From positions 61,891,690 through 61,955,689 of the forward strand of contig NC_037681.1 in NCBI RefSeq assembly GCF_003255815.1: 64,000 bases of DNA, read 5' to 3'. The DNA comes from Theropithecus gelada. Lineage: Eukaryota > Chordata > Mammalia > Primates > Cercopithecidae. A model generated the notes under the pieces. It searched no databases and had not been told where the DNA came from. It saw only the letters and a program-made list of their open reading frames with translations. Positions 23,651 to 33,275 of this stretch are shown piece by piece (within the stretch, counting starts at the first letter, position 1; each line of letters opens with the position of its first letter). A program made the translations under genes and the position numbers.

Positions 23651-24938
23651 CGGAGTCTCCAAAAAGTTCATGGAAAATGTGTATTATGAAAAAACTATTC
23701 ATGAATGTCAAAAATTTATGCACCAAAATAAATTCAAAGTAACTTATTGTAACATGTCTGAACAGGATCTAGTTTGAGGCACTAAGAAGGATAAGACATC
23801 AGTATTAAAATATCCTCTATCAGAGTAACATGAATTCTGCAAAAACTGAAGCAAGAACAAGCACAAGCACAAAGTTTATGGTGAAGTATAGGTAAAAGAA
23901 TGATGAAATGACTGACGTTTTATTAAAAGTTTCTGGAGACAATGCTCCAAAGAAATTAGCAGTTTACAAATGGACAACTCATTTCAAGAAGGGATAAAAT
24001 AATGGTGAAGATGAAGCATTTGGAAACAGCATCTACCTCAATTTGCAAGAAAAATAATTAATCTTATTCATGCTATAACTGAAGAGGGCCAACAATTAAC
24101 AACACCAACAGTAGACTATACCATAGACATCTCAATTGGCTCAGTTTACACAATTCTGAAAAATTAAAGTTCAGAAGACATTTCACTCAATGAGTGACAA
24201 AACCATGGCACGCAAATCAGTACAGACAAGAGCAGAGCTTTCAGGGAAAATTTTAAATAACTGGAATCAAGATCCTGATGAATTTCTTTGAAAAAAATGT
24301 AACAGGAGATGAAACATGGCTTTACCAGTAAGATCCTGGAGACAAAGCACAATCAAAGCAATGGCTACCAAGAGGTGGAAGTGGTCCAGGCAAAGCAAAA
24401 GCAGGCTGATCAAGAGCAAAGCTCATGGCAATAGTGTTTGAGGCATTTTGCTTATTGACTTTCCAGAGGGCCAAATAACAATTACATCTGCTTGTTACAA
24501 GAGTATTTTGAGAAAGTTAACCACAGCATTAGCAGAAAAAAATGCCTAGGAAAGATTCACCAGAGAGTCATTCTCCACCACAATAATGTTCCTGCTCATT
24601 CTTTTCATCAAACAAGAGTAATTTTTTGAGACTTTGATGTGGAATCATCAGGCATTCACCTTACAATTTGAATCTGGTTTCTTCTGACTTCCTTTTGTTT
24701 CAGAATCCTAAAAAACCTTTAAAGGGCACTCACTTTTCTTTAGCCAATAATGTAAAAAATAATGCATTGATATGGCTAAACCCCAAGAATCTCTGTTCTT
24801 TAGGAATGGATTAAATGGCTGGTAACATCACTTACAAAATTGTCTTCAACTTGATGGAACTTATATTGAGAAATAAAGTTTACGTTTTTATTTTTATCTA
24901 TTAATTTTATTTTTCAATGAACTTTTCAAAGTCCCTTG
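23651..24938 (+). mobile_element. Complete mariner transposon (Hsmar2-like)
   Basis: About 1,288 bp flanked by the TA target duplication (23649-23650 and 24939-24940). The left end, 'cggagtctcc' followed by 'aaaaagttcatgga', pairs with the complement of the right end, 'caagggactttgaaaagttc', as terminal inverted repeats of about 25 bp. Size, TA target and transposase relics place it in the Tc1/mariner superfamily. The ends and size best fit Hsmar2 of primates. Both ends are intact, so it inserted as a full copy and decayed in place. Confidence 0.85.
23820..24720 (+). pseudogene. Dead mariner transposase
   Basis: Mariner transposases cut and paste DNA using a DD34D catalytic triad. The first catalytic region is readable at 24305-24319 as 'GDETW', followed by 'LYQ', a stop codon and 'DPGDKAQSKQW'. 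The second is at 24567-24599 as 'VILHHNNVPAH', where the catalytic Asp codon (24582-24584) is now Asn. It lies in a different frame from the first motif, so at least one frameshift separates them. 'LIDFPEGQITIT' precedes it at about 24454. I cannot find a clean third Asp. The N-terminal helix-turn-helix part is only recognisable as broken pieces. Confidence 0.8.
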
Positions 24939-24940
24939 TA

Positions 24941-25691
24941 TACCTAGTATAATAAGCAAATACAGCAGAAGCCATAACAGATTTATTTTTCCCTTTATAT
25001 GAAATTTAGGTGTTTCAAAAAGAGGATAGGGACAATATTTTCAGATAGGAAAAAATAATTGTAAATTCACCTGCTATCTTAAAGGGCTCTGCTCATTTTC
25101 ATGGTGAAAGACAATTTTAATAAAGATTAAGTTATAGCCCTAACTAAATTTCTGAATACTCTTTAAATCTGTGAGAGATTTTTTATGCACCATCGTCTGC
25201 TTCAGTTATTCTTAACAGGCCACTCAAGAAAGATAAAGAGCCATGGGTTGTATATACTATACATGCCTGTGACCATAAAGTAGTTCATCTCTTATAGGCT
25301 CATTGACTTCACAAGTCATCTGGTAAATGAAAAAACTCTTAACTTTCCCAGTCATAAAGTTATGATTAGCTCAACTCTTCCGCTATAAATGTGCCAAAAT
25401 GATTCCATTAATGGATTTCATGAATAAGAAGGTTGCGGCTTTATTTTTTACCACATATTCTTCACCTTGAGTTCTCATATTATAATTATATACGAAGAAG
25501 AACATTTTATACAGTGACAATATGTAAAATAAAATGCATGAACTTAGTGTTTATGTTTAATTAGAAGAAAAGACCTGTCAAATAACTCATATTTTAAAGA
25601 CTATTGTAATTTTAATGACATTTTAAAATGAGGAAGAAGAAAGATCTGAATAAACAAACCAAAAATGTTAAGTCATCTAGAGGATTCAGCC
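24941..25691. other. No recognised feature
   Basis: AT-rich stretch between the mariner element and an Alu. Nothing recognisable. Confidence 0.4.
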
Positions 25692-25998
25692 TTTTTTTTT
25701 TTTTTTTTTTTTATTTGAGACAGAGTCACACTCCGTCATCCAGGCTGGAGTGCAATGGTGCGATCTCGGCTCACTGCAACCTCCGTCTCCTAGGTTCAAA
25801 CAATTCTCCTGCCTCAGCCTATCAAGTAGCTGGGATTATAGGCATGCGCCACCATGCCCAGCCAATTTTTGCATTTTTAGTAGAAACAGGGTTTCGCCAT
25901 GTTGGTGAAGCTGATCTTGAACTCCTGACTTCTGGTGATCTGCCCACCTCAGCATCCCAAATTGCTGAGATTACAGGCATGAGCCACCATGTCCAGCC
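25692..25998 (-). mobile_element. Alu SINE (AluS grade)
   Basis: Antisense Alu: poly-T of about 21, then 'gagacagagtcacactccg' and both monomers to 'gagccaccatgtccagcc'. It is moderately diverged. A 131-codon plus-strand open frame across it (25628-26023) is Alu antisense sequence and not a gene. No clear target duplication. Confidence 0.95.
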
Positions 25999-26259
25999 CA
26001 GCCCAGACTCTTATTTTGTATAATGAATCTCAGGGAGGTAGCTCAAGCTATTCTTCCAATTGGTGTTTGTGAGTCTAGATGACTCCTACTCCATCCCCAC
26101 CAACCCCTGTGTTACAAAAGGAAAAGGATGTTCCTAGTAGAACTCCCTTGAACCCTAGATTAAGTCTAGCATTGTGCTAGTTCTTGCCTCCAGTTGCCCT
26201 GCTGCTATGGCTCTTAATGTTTTTACTCAATATCACAGAAAAGTCTCACAGAACAAATT
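25999..26259. other. No recognised feature
   Basis: Short spacer between an Alu and a young L1. Nothing recognisable. Confidence 0.4.
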
Positions 26260-26276
26260 AAGAAATCTCACTTTTT

Positions 26277-27207
26277 TTTTTTTAAATTTATTATTATTAT
26301 ACTTTAAGTTGTAGGGTACATGTGCATAACGTGCAGGTTTGTTACATATGTATACTTGTGCCATGTTGGTCTGCTGCACCCATTAACTCGTCATTTACAT
26401 CAGGTATAACTCCCAATGCAATCCCTCCCCCCTCCCCCCTCCCCATGATAGGCCCCGGTGTGTGATGTTCCCCTTCCTGAGTCCAAGTGATCTCATTGTT
26501 CAGTTCCCACCTATGAATGAGAACATGCGGTGTTTGGTTTTCAGTTCTTGTGATAGTTTGCTAAGAATGATGGTTTCCAGCTGCATCCATGTCCCTACAA
26601 AGGACACAAACTCATCCTTTTTTATGGCTGCATAGTATTCCATGGTGTATATGTGCCACATTTTCTTAATCCAATCTGTCACTGATGGACATTTGGGTGG
26701 ATTCCAAGTCTTTGCTATTGTGAATAGTGCTGCAATAAACATACGTGTGCATGTGTCTTTATAGCAGCATAATTTATAATCCTTTGGGTATATCCCCAGT
26801 AATGGGATGGCTGGGTCATATGGTACATCTAGTTCTAGATCCTTGAGGAATCGCCATACTGTTTTCCATAATGGTTGAACTAGTTTACAATCCCACCAAC
26901 AGTGTAAAAGTGTTCCTATTTCTCCACATCCTCTCCAGCACCTGTTGTTTCCTGACTTTTTAATGATCGCCATTCTAACTGGTGTGAGATGGTATCTCAT
27001 TGTGGTTTTGATTTGCATTTCTCTGATGGCCAGTGATGATGAGCATTTTTTCATATGTCTGTTGGCTGTATGAATGTCTTCTTTTGAGAAATGTCTGTTC
27101 ATATCCTTTGCCCACTTTTTGATGGGGTTGTTTGTTTTTTTCTTGTAAATTTGTTTGAGTTCTTTGTAGGTTCTGGATATTAGCCCTTTGTCAGATGAGA
27201 TCTGACA
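26277..27207 (-). mobile_element. Young 5'-truncated L1 with 17-bp target duplication
   Basis: Antisense L1PA-grade element with poly-T, 3' UTR and the last 240 codons of ORF2, truncated at 27207. The 17-bp duplication 'aagaaatctcacttttt' flanks it at 26260-26276 and 27208-27224. The duplicated site reads 'cttttt/aaagg', which fits the L1 endonuclease preference for TTTT/AA. Variants such as complement 'gagatcacttggact' and 'cacaagtatacatatg' recur in the L1 ends at 953 and 53429. I associate these with Old World monkey L1 lineages. Confidence 0.95.
26423..26444 (-). other. G-quadruplex-forming tract of the L1 3' UTR
   Basis: The plus strand reads runs of C (ccctcccccctcccccctcc), so the L1 sense strand has four G-runs with one-base loops. 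A G-rich 3' UTR tract is a known conserved feature of primate L1s. Confidence 0.8.
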
Positions 27208-27219
27208 AAGAAATCTCAC
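26500..27219 (-). pseudogene. Intact C-terminal fragment of L1 ORF2
   Basis: An uninterrupted 239-codon frame. Its first codons lie at the 5' junction, so the initiator is accidental. It contains the ORF2 C-terminal region with the cysteine-rich zinc-knuckle-like segment ('NRCWRGCGEIGTLLHCWW' near residues 92-110) and 'YTMEYYAAIKKDE' near residue 195. It lacks the endonuclease and RT domains and cannot work in retrotransposition. The absence of stops shows a recent insertion, not selection for a product. Confidence 0.9.
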
Positions 27220-27232
27220 TTTTTAAAGGATC

Positions 27233-27712
27233 ATCAAAACCCTGTTATTTGCAAGAACATGGTTGGAACTGGAGGTTATTATGTTAAGTGAAATAAGCCA
27301 GGTGCGGAAAGAAAAACACTGCTGATCTCACTTATATGTGAAATCTAAAAAAGCCAAACTTAATAGACGCAGAGAGTAGAATGGTAGTTACCAGGGTCTG
27401 AAGGTTATAAGGGGTTAAAGAAATATTGGTCCAAAGGTACAAATTTTCAGTTAAATAGGAGGAATAAGTTCAAGAGATCTAGTTCACATGGTGACTATAA
27501 TAAATAACAATAAATTATATTATTGAAAATTCTAATAGAGTAAATTTAAGTGTTCTCATCACACGAAAAAAGATAAATATGTGAGGTAATGTATATGCTA
27601 ATTAGTTCAATTTAGCCATTCTACAATGTATGCATTTATCAAAACATTATGTTGTACATGATAAATTTGTCCAATTTTGATTTATCAGTTAATTAATAAA
27701 TTTAAAAGAAAA
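27233..27712 (+). mobile_element. Old L1M (L1MA/L1MB grade) 3' end
   Basis: Sense L1 tail beginning 'gttatttgcaagaacatgg' and running through 'tgttaagtgaaataagccag', 'gagagtagaatggtagttac' and 'atgttgtacatgataaat' to an A-rich end. This is the order of the ORF2 end and 3' UTR of L1MA/L1MB families. The young antisense L1 (26277-27207) inserted just beside its 5' truncation point. Confidence 0.85.
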
Positions 27713-27941
27713 ATGCTGTTCTAGTTATATTTTAAAAGGCATACCCCAATCTTTCAGAACCTTAGCAAGCTCAACTATCTGTAAAATGGTCAATTAATTC
27801 CTCCCTCACTGACCTCACAGGGATATGGAGAGGGTCTAGTCACAGTGGGAACATATATAAAAACAATGTAAACTGTAAACCATGGAAATAATGTGTAATA
27901 ACTACATACTATTACGGAATTTGAATATGATGGCTTTAAAC

Positions 27942-28160
27942 TGAGCTTGTCCAACCCGTGACTCACAGGCCAGCTACTTGCAGCCCAGGATGGCTTTGAA
28001 TGCTGCCCAACACAAATTCATAAACTTTCTTAAAACATTATGAAATTTTTTTGTGATTTTTTTTAGCTTATCAGCTATCATTAACGTTAGTATATTTTAC
28101 ATGTGGCCAAGACAATTCTTCCAGTATTGCCCAGGGAAGCCAAAAAATTGGACACCCCTA
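27942..28160 (-). mobile_element. MER30 (hAT-Charlie) DNA element
   Basis: About 219 bp, collinear with antisense MER30. It starts 'cttgtccaaccc', continues 'ggctttgaatgctgcccaac' and 'cttatcagctatcattaacg', and ends 'gaagccaaaaaattggacac'. The 8-bp target duplications typical of hAT elements are 'ctttaaac' (27934-27941) and 'cttcaaac' (28161-28168), with one mismatch. Non-autonomous. Confidence 0.85.
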
Positions 28161-28439
28161 CTTCAAACCATTTGAAATAATGATTTAAAGGAAACAGAAA
28201 AGCATTTATCTCCTATATAAATGTTCTATATAAAGAATCATATAATTCTCTTTTTAAAGTTATAATTATACTTCCCTTATTGTAATTGTGTTTCTGAGAA
28301 GTTGTTTATAAATCAAATTTTATTTTAAGCACATTAAGGGAACAAGCTATTTAAAGAAACTCCCCGTTAAACCTTTTGTGAAGTGAAGAATGCTTCTAAA
28401 ATGCAAATAGATAATTTTTAACTACTCATTTTTTCAAGT

Positions 28440-28589
28440 TTGGGATTTGTATATGATGTTTTCTGGAAGTGAGCCACAGCTGTATCGCCATCAGCAACAT
28501 CTGGTAGTTTCTCTATGGAACTGCTGATGCCTTTCTTGGGTCAAACTCACAACAGCACTACCACTGGCCTCATAGTAAGGATGAAACAT
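28440..28589. repeat. Inverted repeat B, left arm
   Basis: 150 bp whose reverse complement recurs at 29889-30033. Shared stretches include 'gatgttttctggaagt', 'agcaacatctggtagtttct' and 'agcactaccactggcctca'. By eye there are about 17 mismatches and one 4-bp indel. I recognise no transposon family in the arm. Confidence 0.85.
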
Positions 28590-29432
28590 TCAGATCCTTC
28601 CAGTTACCCACCAAGCACTAAGAAACAAACACAAGTGTTACCAACTCTTAGACTCCATTCATGGCTGGACTCCCTCGTTTCCCACAATAAACACTTAACT
28701 TAATTAACACTTTTGATTCCTTACCAAAAAAAGAAGAAAAAATACCCTTAATGAAATTAATCACACATCCTCAATGTTCAGGACTGATTTCTTACACACC
28801 TAGAATTGTCACTGTGTCCCAAATAGTCCAAAAATCTTATATGAGGATGTTTTTATAAGATCTGCTACATTTCTTGGCTTTGACTAGCTTAATAATATAT
28901 CTGGTGTTAAAAATAAAAAGTTTTCATAAAATTTGGTTTCTCGGAAACTCACAAAAAGATTCGTTTCTTCATAATGAGTTTCATCAAAAGTTTTTGTGGT
29001 TCAAGATCAAGATGCAAGTCACTTCCCATTTAACTCAAATCTGTTTCACAATCCAGTTTTTCTAAGGCTCACTTTCCAATTTGCTGATCGGCTGCCAGTG
29101 TGCACGTTAGCCACAAGAGAGGCTGAAAGGGTAATGGAGAGATTTGATTGGAGTGCTTCAACCATAGAATTTCTACAAGCATAGCTTTGCACTTATCAAA
29201 TTAGAATTGCCCAAAAAGAATCTTCTGAAAGTTGTTCAATATTGTCACTGGGAGCTCACAAGGCTAACCAAGGAATTCAATGATCTTTTTCATCATTAAT
29301 CCAAATGTATTTCACAATTAATCTGGCAGAATAAATCTCAAAGCACTGGTAAGAAAAAGAAAGACCTCCTAAACAACAAATTAAGAAATTGAAACCTGTG
29401 AGGACGTAGGTAAGGGCAATGTCATGATGAAG
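28590..29432. other. Unrecognised spacer within inverted repeat B
   Basis: AT-rich sequence between the left arm and a MIR. Two short overlapping plus-strand frames (28874-29065, 28996-29184) match no family. Confidence 0.4.
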
Positions 29433-29655
29433 ACCATAGTAATCAAGAGCACGGATTCTGGAGCCAGATCGGGTTCCAATGGCAACTCTGACACTCACTA
29501 GCTGTGTGACATTGAACAATGTAATGTGTAGACTTCAGTTTCCTCATCTATAAATACAGGTGACAACAGTACTTACCTATAGTAGGGTTATTATACAAAT
29601 AAATGTTAACATGTATAAAGTCCTTAGAACAGCACCTAAATAGTATGTAATGTAG
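29433..29655 (+). mobile_element. MIR SINE
   Basis: Clear sense MIR: 'atcaagagcacggattctgg', 'gagccagatcgggttccaa', 'cactagctgtgtgacattg', 'agtttcctcatctataaa' and 'gtccttagaacagcacct' follow the consensus order. It lies in the spacer of inverted repeat B. Confidence 0.92.
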
Positions 29656-29888
29656 AATGTGGAATAGAATAAAAAGTCTGGTTCTGTAAGAAACTTTAGA
29701 AATGAGAAGGTGAGACACAGAGAGGTTGCAAGAACTAAACTACATGACCCATCAATGATACACACATAATGGCTCTGACAACCTCTCTCTGTTTTGTTAC
29801 TGGTTTATTGGATACTCTGGGATAGTCATTCAAAGGATTACTGCCAAATTGGAATGACAGTAACACTGAGGATATTTAACACCAAAGG

Positions 29889-30033
29889 ATGTTTCATCTT
29901 TCCTGTGAGGCCAGTGGTAGTGCTGCTGTGTGACTCAAGAAAGGCAGGAGCAGTTCCACGGAGAAACTACCAGATGTTGCTCATGGCAGTAAAGCTGTGT
30001 CTTACTTCCAGAAAACATCAGATACAAATCCCA
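29889..30033. repeat. Inverted repeat B, right arm
   Basis: Reverse-complement partner of 28440-28589, about 88% matching by eye. The spacer between the arms is about 1.3 kb and holds a MIR. Confidence 0.85.
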
Positions 30034-30449
30034 ATGTTATTAATACTAATAGCATTTGTATTAGAGGTGTGAGAAATTATGAACAGAAAAAAAAAAAAAA
30101 GCACTCTTAACTGTTTGCTAGTGGAAAAGCACCAGAGTTTCAGAGCATATTACCATTTCCCAAAATCACATTTCTGTTTTTAATCACACGTTCTGAGGCT
30201 GCTGTCTATAGAGAAATGTGGACTATAGCCAGAGGGCTTTTCGAAATAGAGGTTTTTTTAATAACAGAGAAAATGGAATACTCTGAAAATCACATTTGGC
30301 TTCAGAAGTAAGTGTAGGCTAGCTTATTAAATAGTGCGCTAAATAGGAAGTAAAAGCTCAAGCACTTGATGGCTGCTCACATCCTGTGTGACCTTGAGAA
30401 ATTACAGAGTTTTTTTTTTATTAAATTACAGAGAAAGAAATCTTCTAGG

Positions 30450-30770
30450 TTTTTTTTTTTTCTTTTCTTTTCTTTTTTTCTTTTTGAGACAGAGTCTTAC
30501 TCTGTCACGCAGGTTGGAGTGCAGTGGCACAACCTCGGCTCACTGCAACCTCCACCTCCCGGGTTCAAGCAATTCTCCTGCCTCAGCCCCCTGAGTAGCT
30601 GGGATTACAGGCCTGTGCCACCATACCCGGTTAATTTTTGTATTTTTAGTAGAGAATGGGTTTCACCATATTGGCCAGGCTGGTCTGAAACTCTCAACCT
30701 CAGGTGATCCCCCTGCCTTGGCCTCCCAAATTGCTGAGATTACAGGCATGACCCACCGCACCCAGGCTGA
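30450..30770 (-). mobile_element. AluS SINE
   Basis: Antisense Alu with an interrupted T/C-rich tail (30450-30485), then 'gagacagagtcttactctg' to 'acccaccgcacccaggc'. Flanking 'atcttctag' (about 30441-30449) and 'gtctttctag' (about 30771-30780) are probable target duplications with an indel. A 113-codon plus-strand frame across it is Alu antisense. Confidence 0.94.
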
Positions 30771-30780
30771 GTCTTTCTAG

Positions 30781-32073
30781 ATTTCATGTTCCCTATAGGT
30801 GAGGAAGAGGGAAATCTTATTGCTTCTCTAGTGATACTTATGTTAATGATGACTGATTCAAGGGCAAAGCCCTTCCCAATTATTAAAAAACTTGTGAATG
30901 AAAGGCAGGCCACTAATAATGGAACCCTTTACACAGTTGGTAATACTAGATTCATATCCTTCAGCACATGAATTGTTCCACATGGATATAAACCAGGATG
31001 CAAACTTTGGTTCCATAACTCATTATTAGGGTATGAGTGATTTAGGAATCTGATAGGCCCCAGGTTAGCCAAGGACCAGAATGAAGGTTGACCTGTTTTT
31101 CTGTGGTGCAACATCAAGGGTAGGCTCAGATCCTTTTTGAGATTCTGTGAGATTCTTAGAGCATGGGCGATCTTATCCATCCCAACGAGGAAACCAGGTC
31201 TCAGGGAAAAGATTACATCACAAATCAAAAGTAAAGCTTGCCCTAGGCTTGAGTGGTTACCTATATTTCTAACACTTTTTTTGACCACTAGAGATTGACT
31301 TAGGTATTTTATGATTTCAACACATGCCAGGCAGAGACAGAAAATAAATGACTACTGTAATAGGTACCCAGTAACTCAAGGCATAGCACACCATATGCCA
31401 TTAATTGAAGAAACATTCTTTTCTCAAATGGGTTAAAACAGTACTATTTTTTAAAAATTTAATGTATTTGGTGGTAATATGCTTTCCCATAGGCCAATCC
31501 ATTAAAGAACATTCAGGCCCACACCTCCCACTGGTGGAAATATTGAAGAGCAAAGTCAAGCTGAAGGACTTGCAAGACCAGACAATGAAAGGAATCGCTA
31601 CCCATCCAGCTGAAGTCCATGTCACACTCCAAGGCTTCAGGACATTGTAAGAGACAGAGAAAGGAAAAGAATACAAGGAATGAGAGTCTTTTTGTTTAGG
31701 ATGAGAGATACAGGAGAGATGTTTAGGAAGCACAGGTAAGAAACTCAGATCAAGAGAGCAAAGTTACCACTAGGCAGAAAGGTCTGCTTTCCTTGTGAAA
31801 GTGCAGTCATTAGGCACTTTTCTATGGCTACTCAAGGAAAAATGGTAATTTAGATAGCACTTTAACCTTTTTCCACATTTCTAAAAGTATCCTAACCCTC
31901 AAATAAACTCTAACTCCAACCATCTTTCATCAGTTTTGCATGTTAGTTTAGAGGAAATCACATGGAAGAAAGGAAAGAGAACAACACACCACCCCATATT
32001 TTATCAGATCCACTGGAGTGAAAGTGTCAGCATTTTTTAAAGAATTTAGATTCATGTTTCTAGGTGACTGTCA
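30781..32073. other. No recognised feature (about 1.3 kb)
   Basis: No repeat family identified. Minus-strand frames of 119 codons (30929-31288) and 110 codons (31401-31733), and a plus-strand frame of 81 codons (31405-31650), overlap each other on opposite strands and show no recognisable domain. The 119-codon frame is the longest in the window outside recognised repeats and the L1 leader. Confidence 0.4.
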
Positions 32074-32299
32074 GCAAATCCAGGAGGCACATTCTGACAG
32101 TGGCATAGAAACTCACAAAACCAGAAGAATGTTATAGAGAGGACAAATACTACTGAGCCTGAACTATCTTCACAGGTTTGAGAGGCAAATTCCTGCAGGA
32201 AGAGAGAAAGAGATAGAGAACTTCATTTGTCCTCTCTATAACATTCTTGTGGTTTTGTGAATTTCTATACCACTATCAGAATGTGCCTCCTGGGTTTGC
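32074..32299. repeat. Inverted repeat A: 75-bp arms, 76-bp spacer
   Basis: Left arm 32074-32148 and right arm 32225-32299 are reverse complements at 70 of 75 positions with no gaps. Shared stretches include 'ccaggaggcacattctga' and 'agaatgttatagagaggaca'. The pairing stops sharply at both arm ends. A plus-strand transcript would keep 70 Watson-Crick pairs and one G-U wobble. A minus-strand transcript would convert three of the other four mismatches into G-U wobbles and so fold better. The arms match no transposon that I know. Confidence 0.9.
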
Positions 32300-32487
32300 A
32301 GTGAAAATCTGCTCAGCTGACTTCTCACCTCACTTTGGGTCAGCAAATGGCCTGGCACTTTTTATTTAGTAAGTGTTCATGATAATGCAAGCAAAAATAT
32401 GTAGGCACTTTGATAAAAGGGATCAGAAAGGAGAAGCTCTGGATCCAGTGGGAAGGCATCTGAGGAGGGAATACTCTGGGTGAAATG

Positions 32488-32622
32488 CCGTGCCTCTCGA
32501 AGTGTGGTTCCTGGACCAGCAGCATCACCAGATCACAGGCCCCACCCTAGACCTACTAATCAGAATCTGCACTGTAACAAGATCTCCACATGTTGCATAT
32601 ACAATTAAGGTTTGAGAAGAGT
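32488..32622 (-). mobile_element. MER20-like (hAT-Charlie) element, internally deleted
   Basis: Antisense match to MER20: 'cgaagtgtggttcctggacc', 'agcagcatcacca', 'ggccccaccctagacctact', 'aatcagaatctgc' and a terminal 'ggtttgagaag'. It is about 135 bp against roughly 220 bp for the family, with segments missing. No clean 8-bp duplication. Confidence 0.75.
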
Positions 32623-32941
32623 CAGTGTAGAGGACAGCCCTGGGCAAGCAAAGAAAACTCAGATGGGAATCAGGATCCCTGGGGATATTCTGGGTGGTTT
32701 GGAATCACCCAGAGGATGACATATAGCAGGAGGCAGTCCATATTAGATCTGGCTGGCAATGGCATCATGGCCCCAAGGAATGATGGATCAATGCCATAGG
32801 GGGAAGATGGAAGAAGTAATCTCTCATCAGGGTCCACTCCTCTGTAAGAATTGGCCAATGCTATTACAAGAATCCTAGGCATGAAGAGTAAAATTTTAAA
32901 AATGGCTCTAGTTCCTTCAAGGAACAGAAGTGATTAGAAGG
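32623..32941. other. No recognised feature
   Basis: Short spacer between a MER20-like element and an AluY. Overlapping 69- and 70-codon frames on opposite strands have no family match. Confidence 0.4.
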
Positions 32942-32950
32942 TAAACCAAG

Positions 32951-33266
32951 GCCAGGCGCAGTGGCTCACGCCTGTAATCCCAGCACTTTGGGAGGCCAAG
33001 GCGGGAGGATCATGAGGTGAGGAGATGGAGACCATCCTGGCTAAGACGGAGAAACCCCGTCTCTACTAAAAATACAAAAATTAGCCAGGCGTGGTGGTGA
33101 GCCCCTGTAGTCCCAGCTACTTGGGAGGCTGAGGCAGGAGAATGGCGTGAACCTGGGAAGCGCAGCTTGCAGTGAGCAGAGATCACGCCCCTGCACTCTA
33201 GCCTGGGCAACAGAGCAAGACTCTGTCTCAAAAAAAATAAAAGAAAAAAAGAAAAGAAAAAGAACA
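32951..33266 (+). mobile_element. AluY SINE
   Basis: Sense Alu starting 'gccaggcgcagtggctcacg'. AluY marks are 'gagaccatcctggctaa' and 'agcttgcagtgagc'. The tail is A-rich with G interruptions. The 9-bp target duplication 'taaaccaag' lies at 32942-32950 and 33267-33275. Confidence 0.95.
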
Positions 33267-33275
33267 TAAACCAAG

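Noticed and set aside
25628..26023. 131-codon frame with a basic start
   Set aside because: Translated antisense Alu.
26500..27219. 239-codon open frame on the minus strand, the longest in the window
   Set aside because: It is the C-terminal end of L1 ORF2 in a recent insertion, with no start, endonuclease or RT domain of its own.
29433..29655. tRNA-like A and B box words
   Set aside because: They belong to a MIR SINE, whose head derives from tRNA. No cloverleaf can be formed.
30366..30707. 113-codon plus-strand frame with a hydrophobic stretch like a membrane segment
   Set aside because: The Phe/Leu run is the Alu poly-T/C tail and the rest is Alu antisense sequence.
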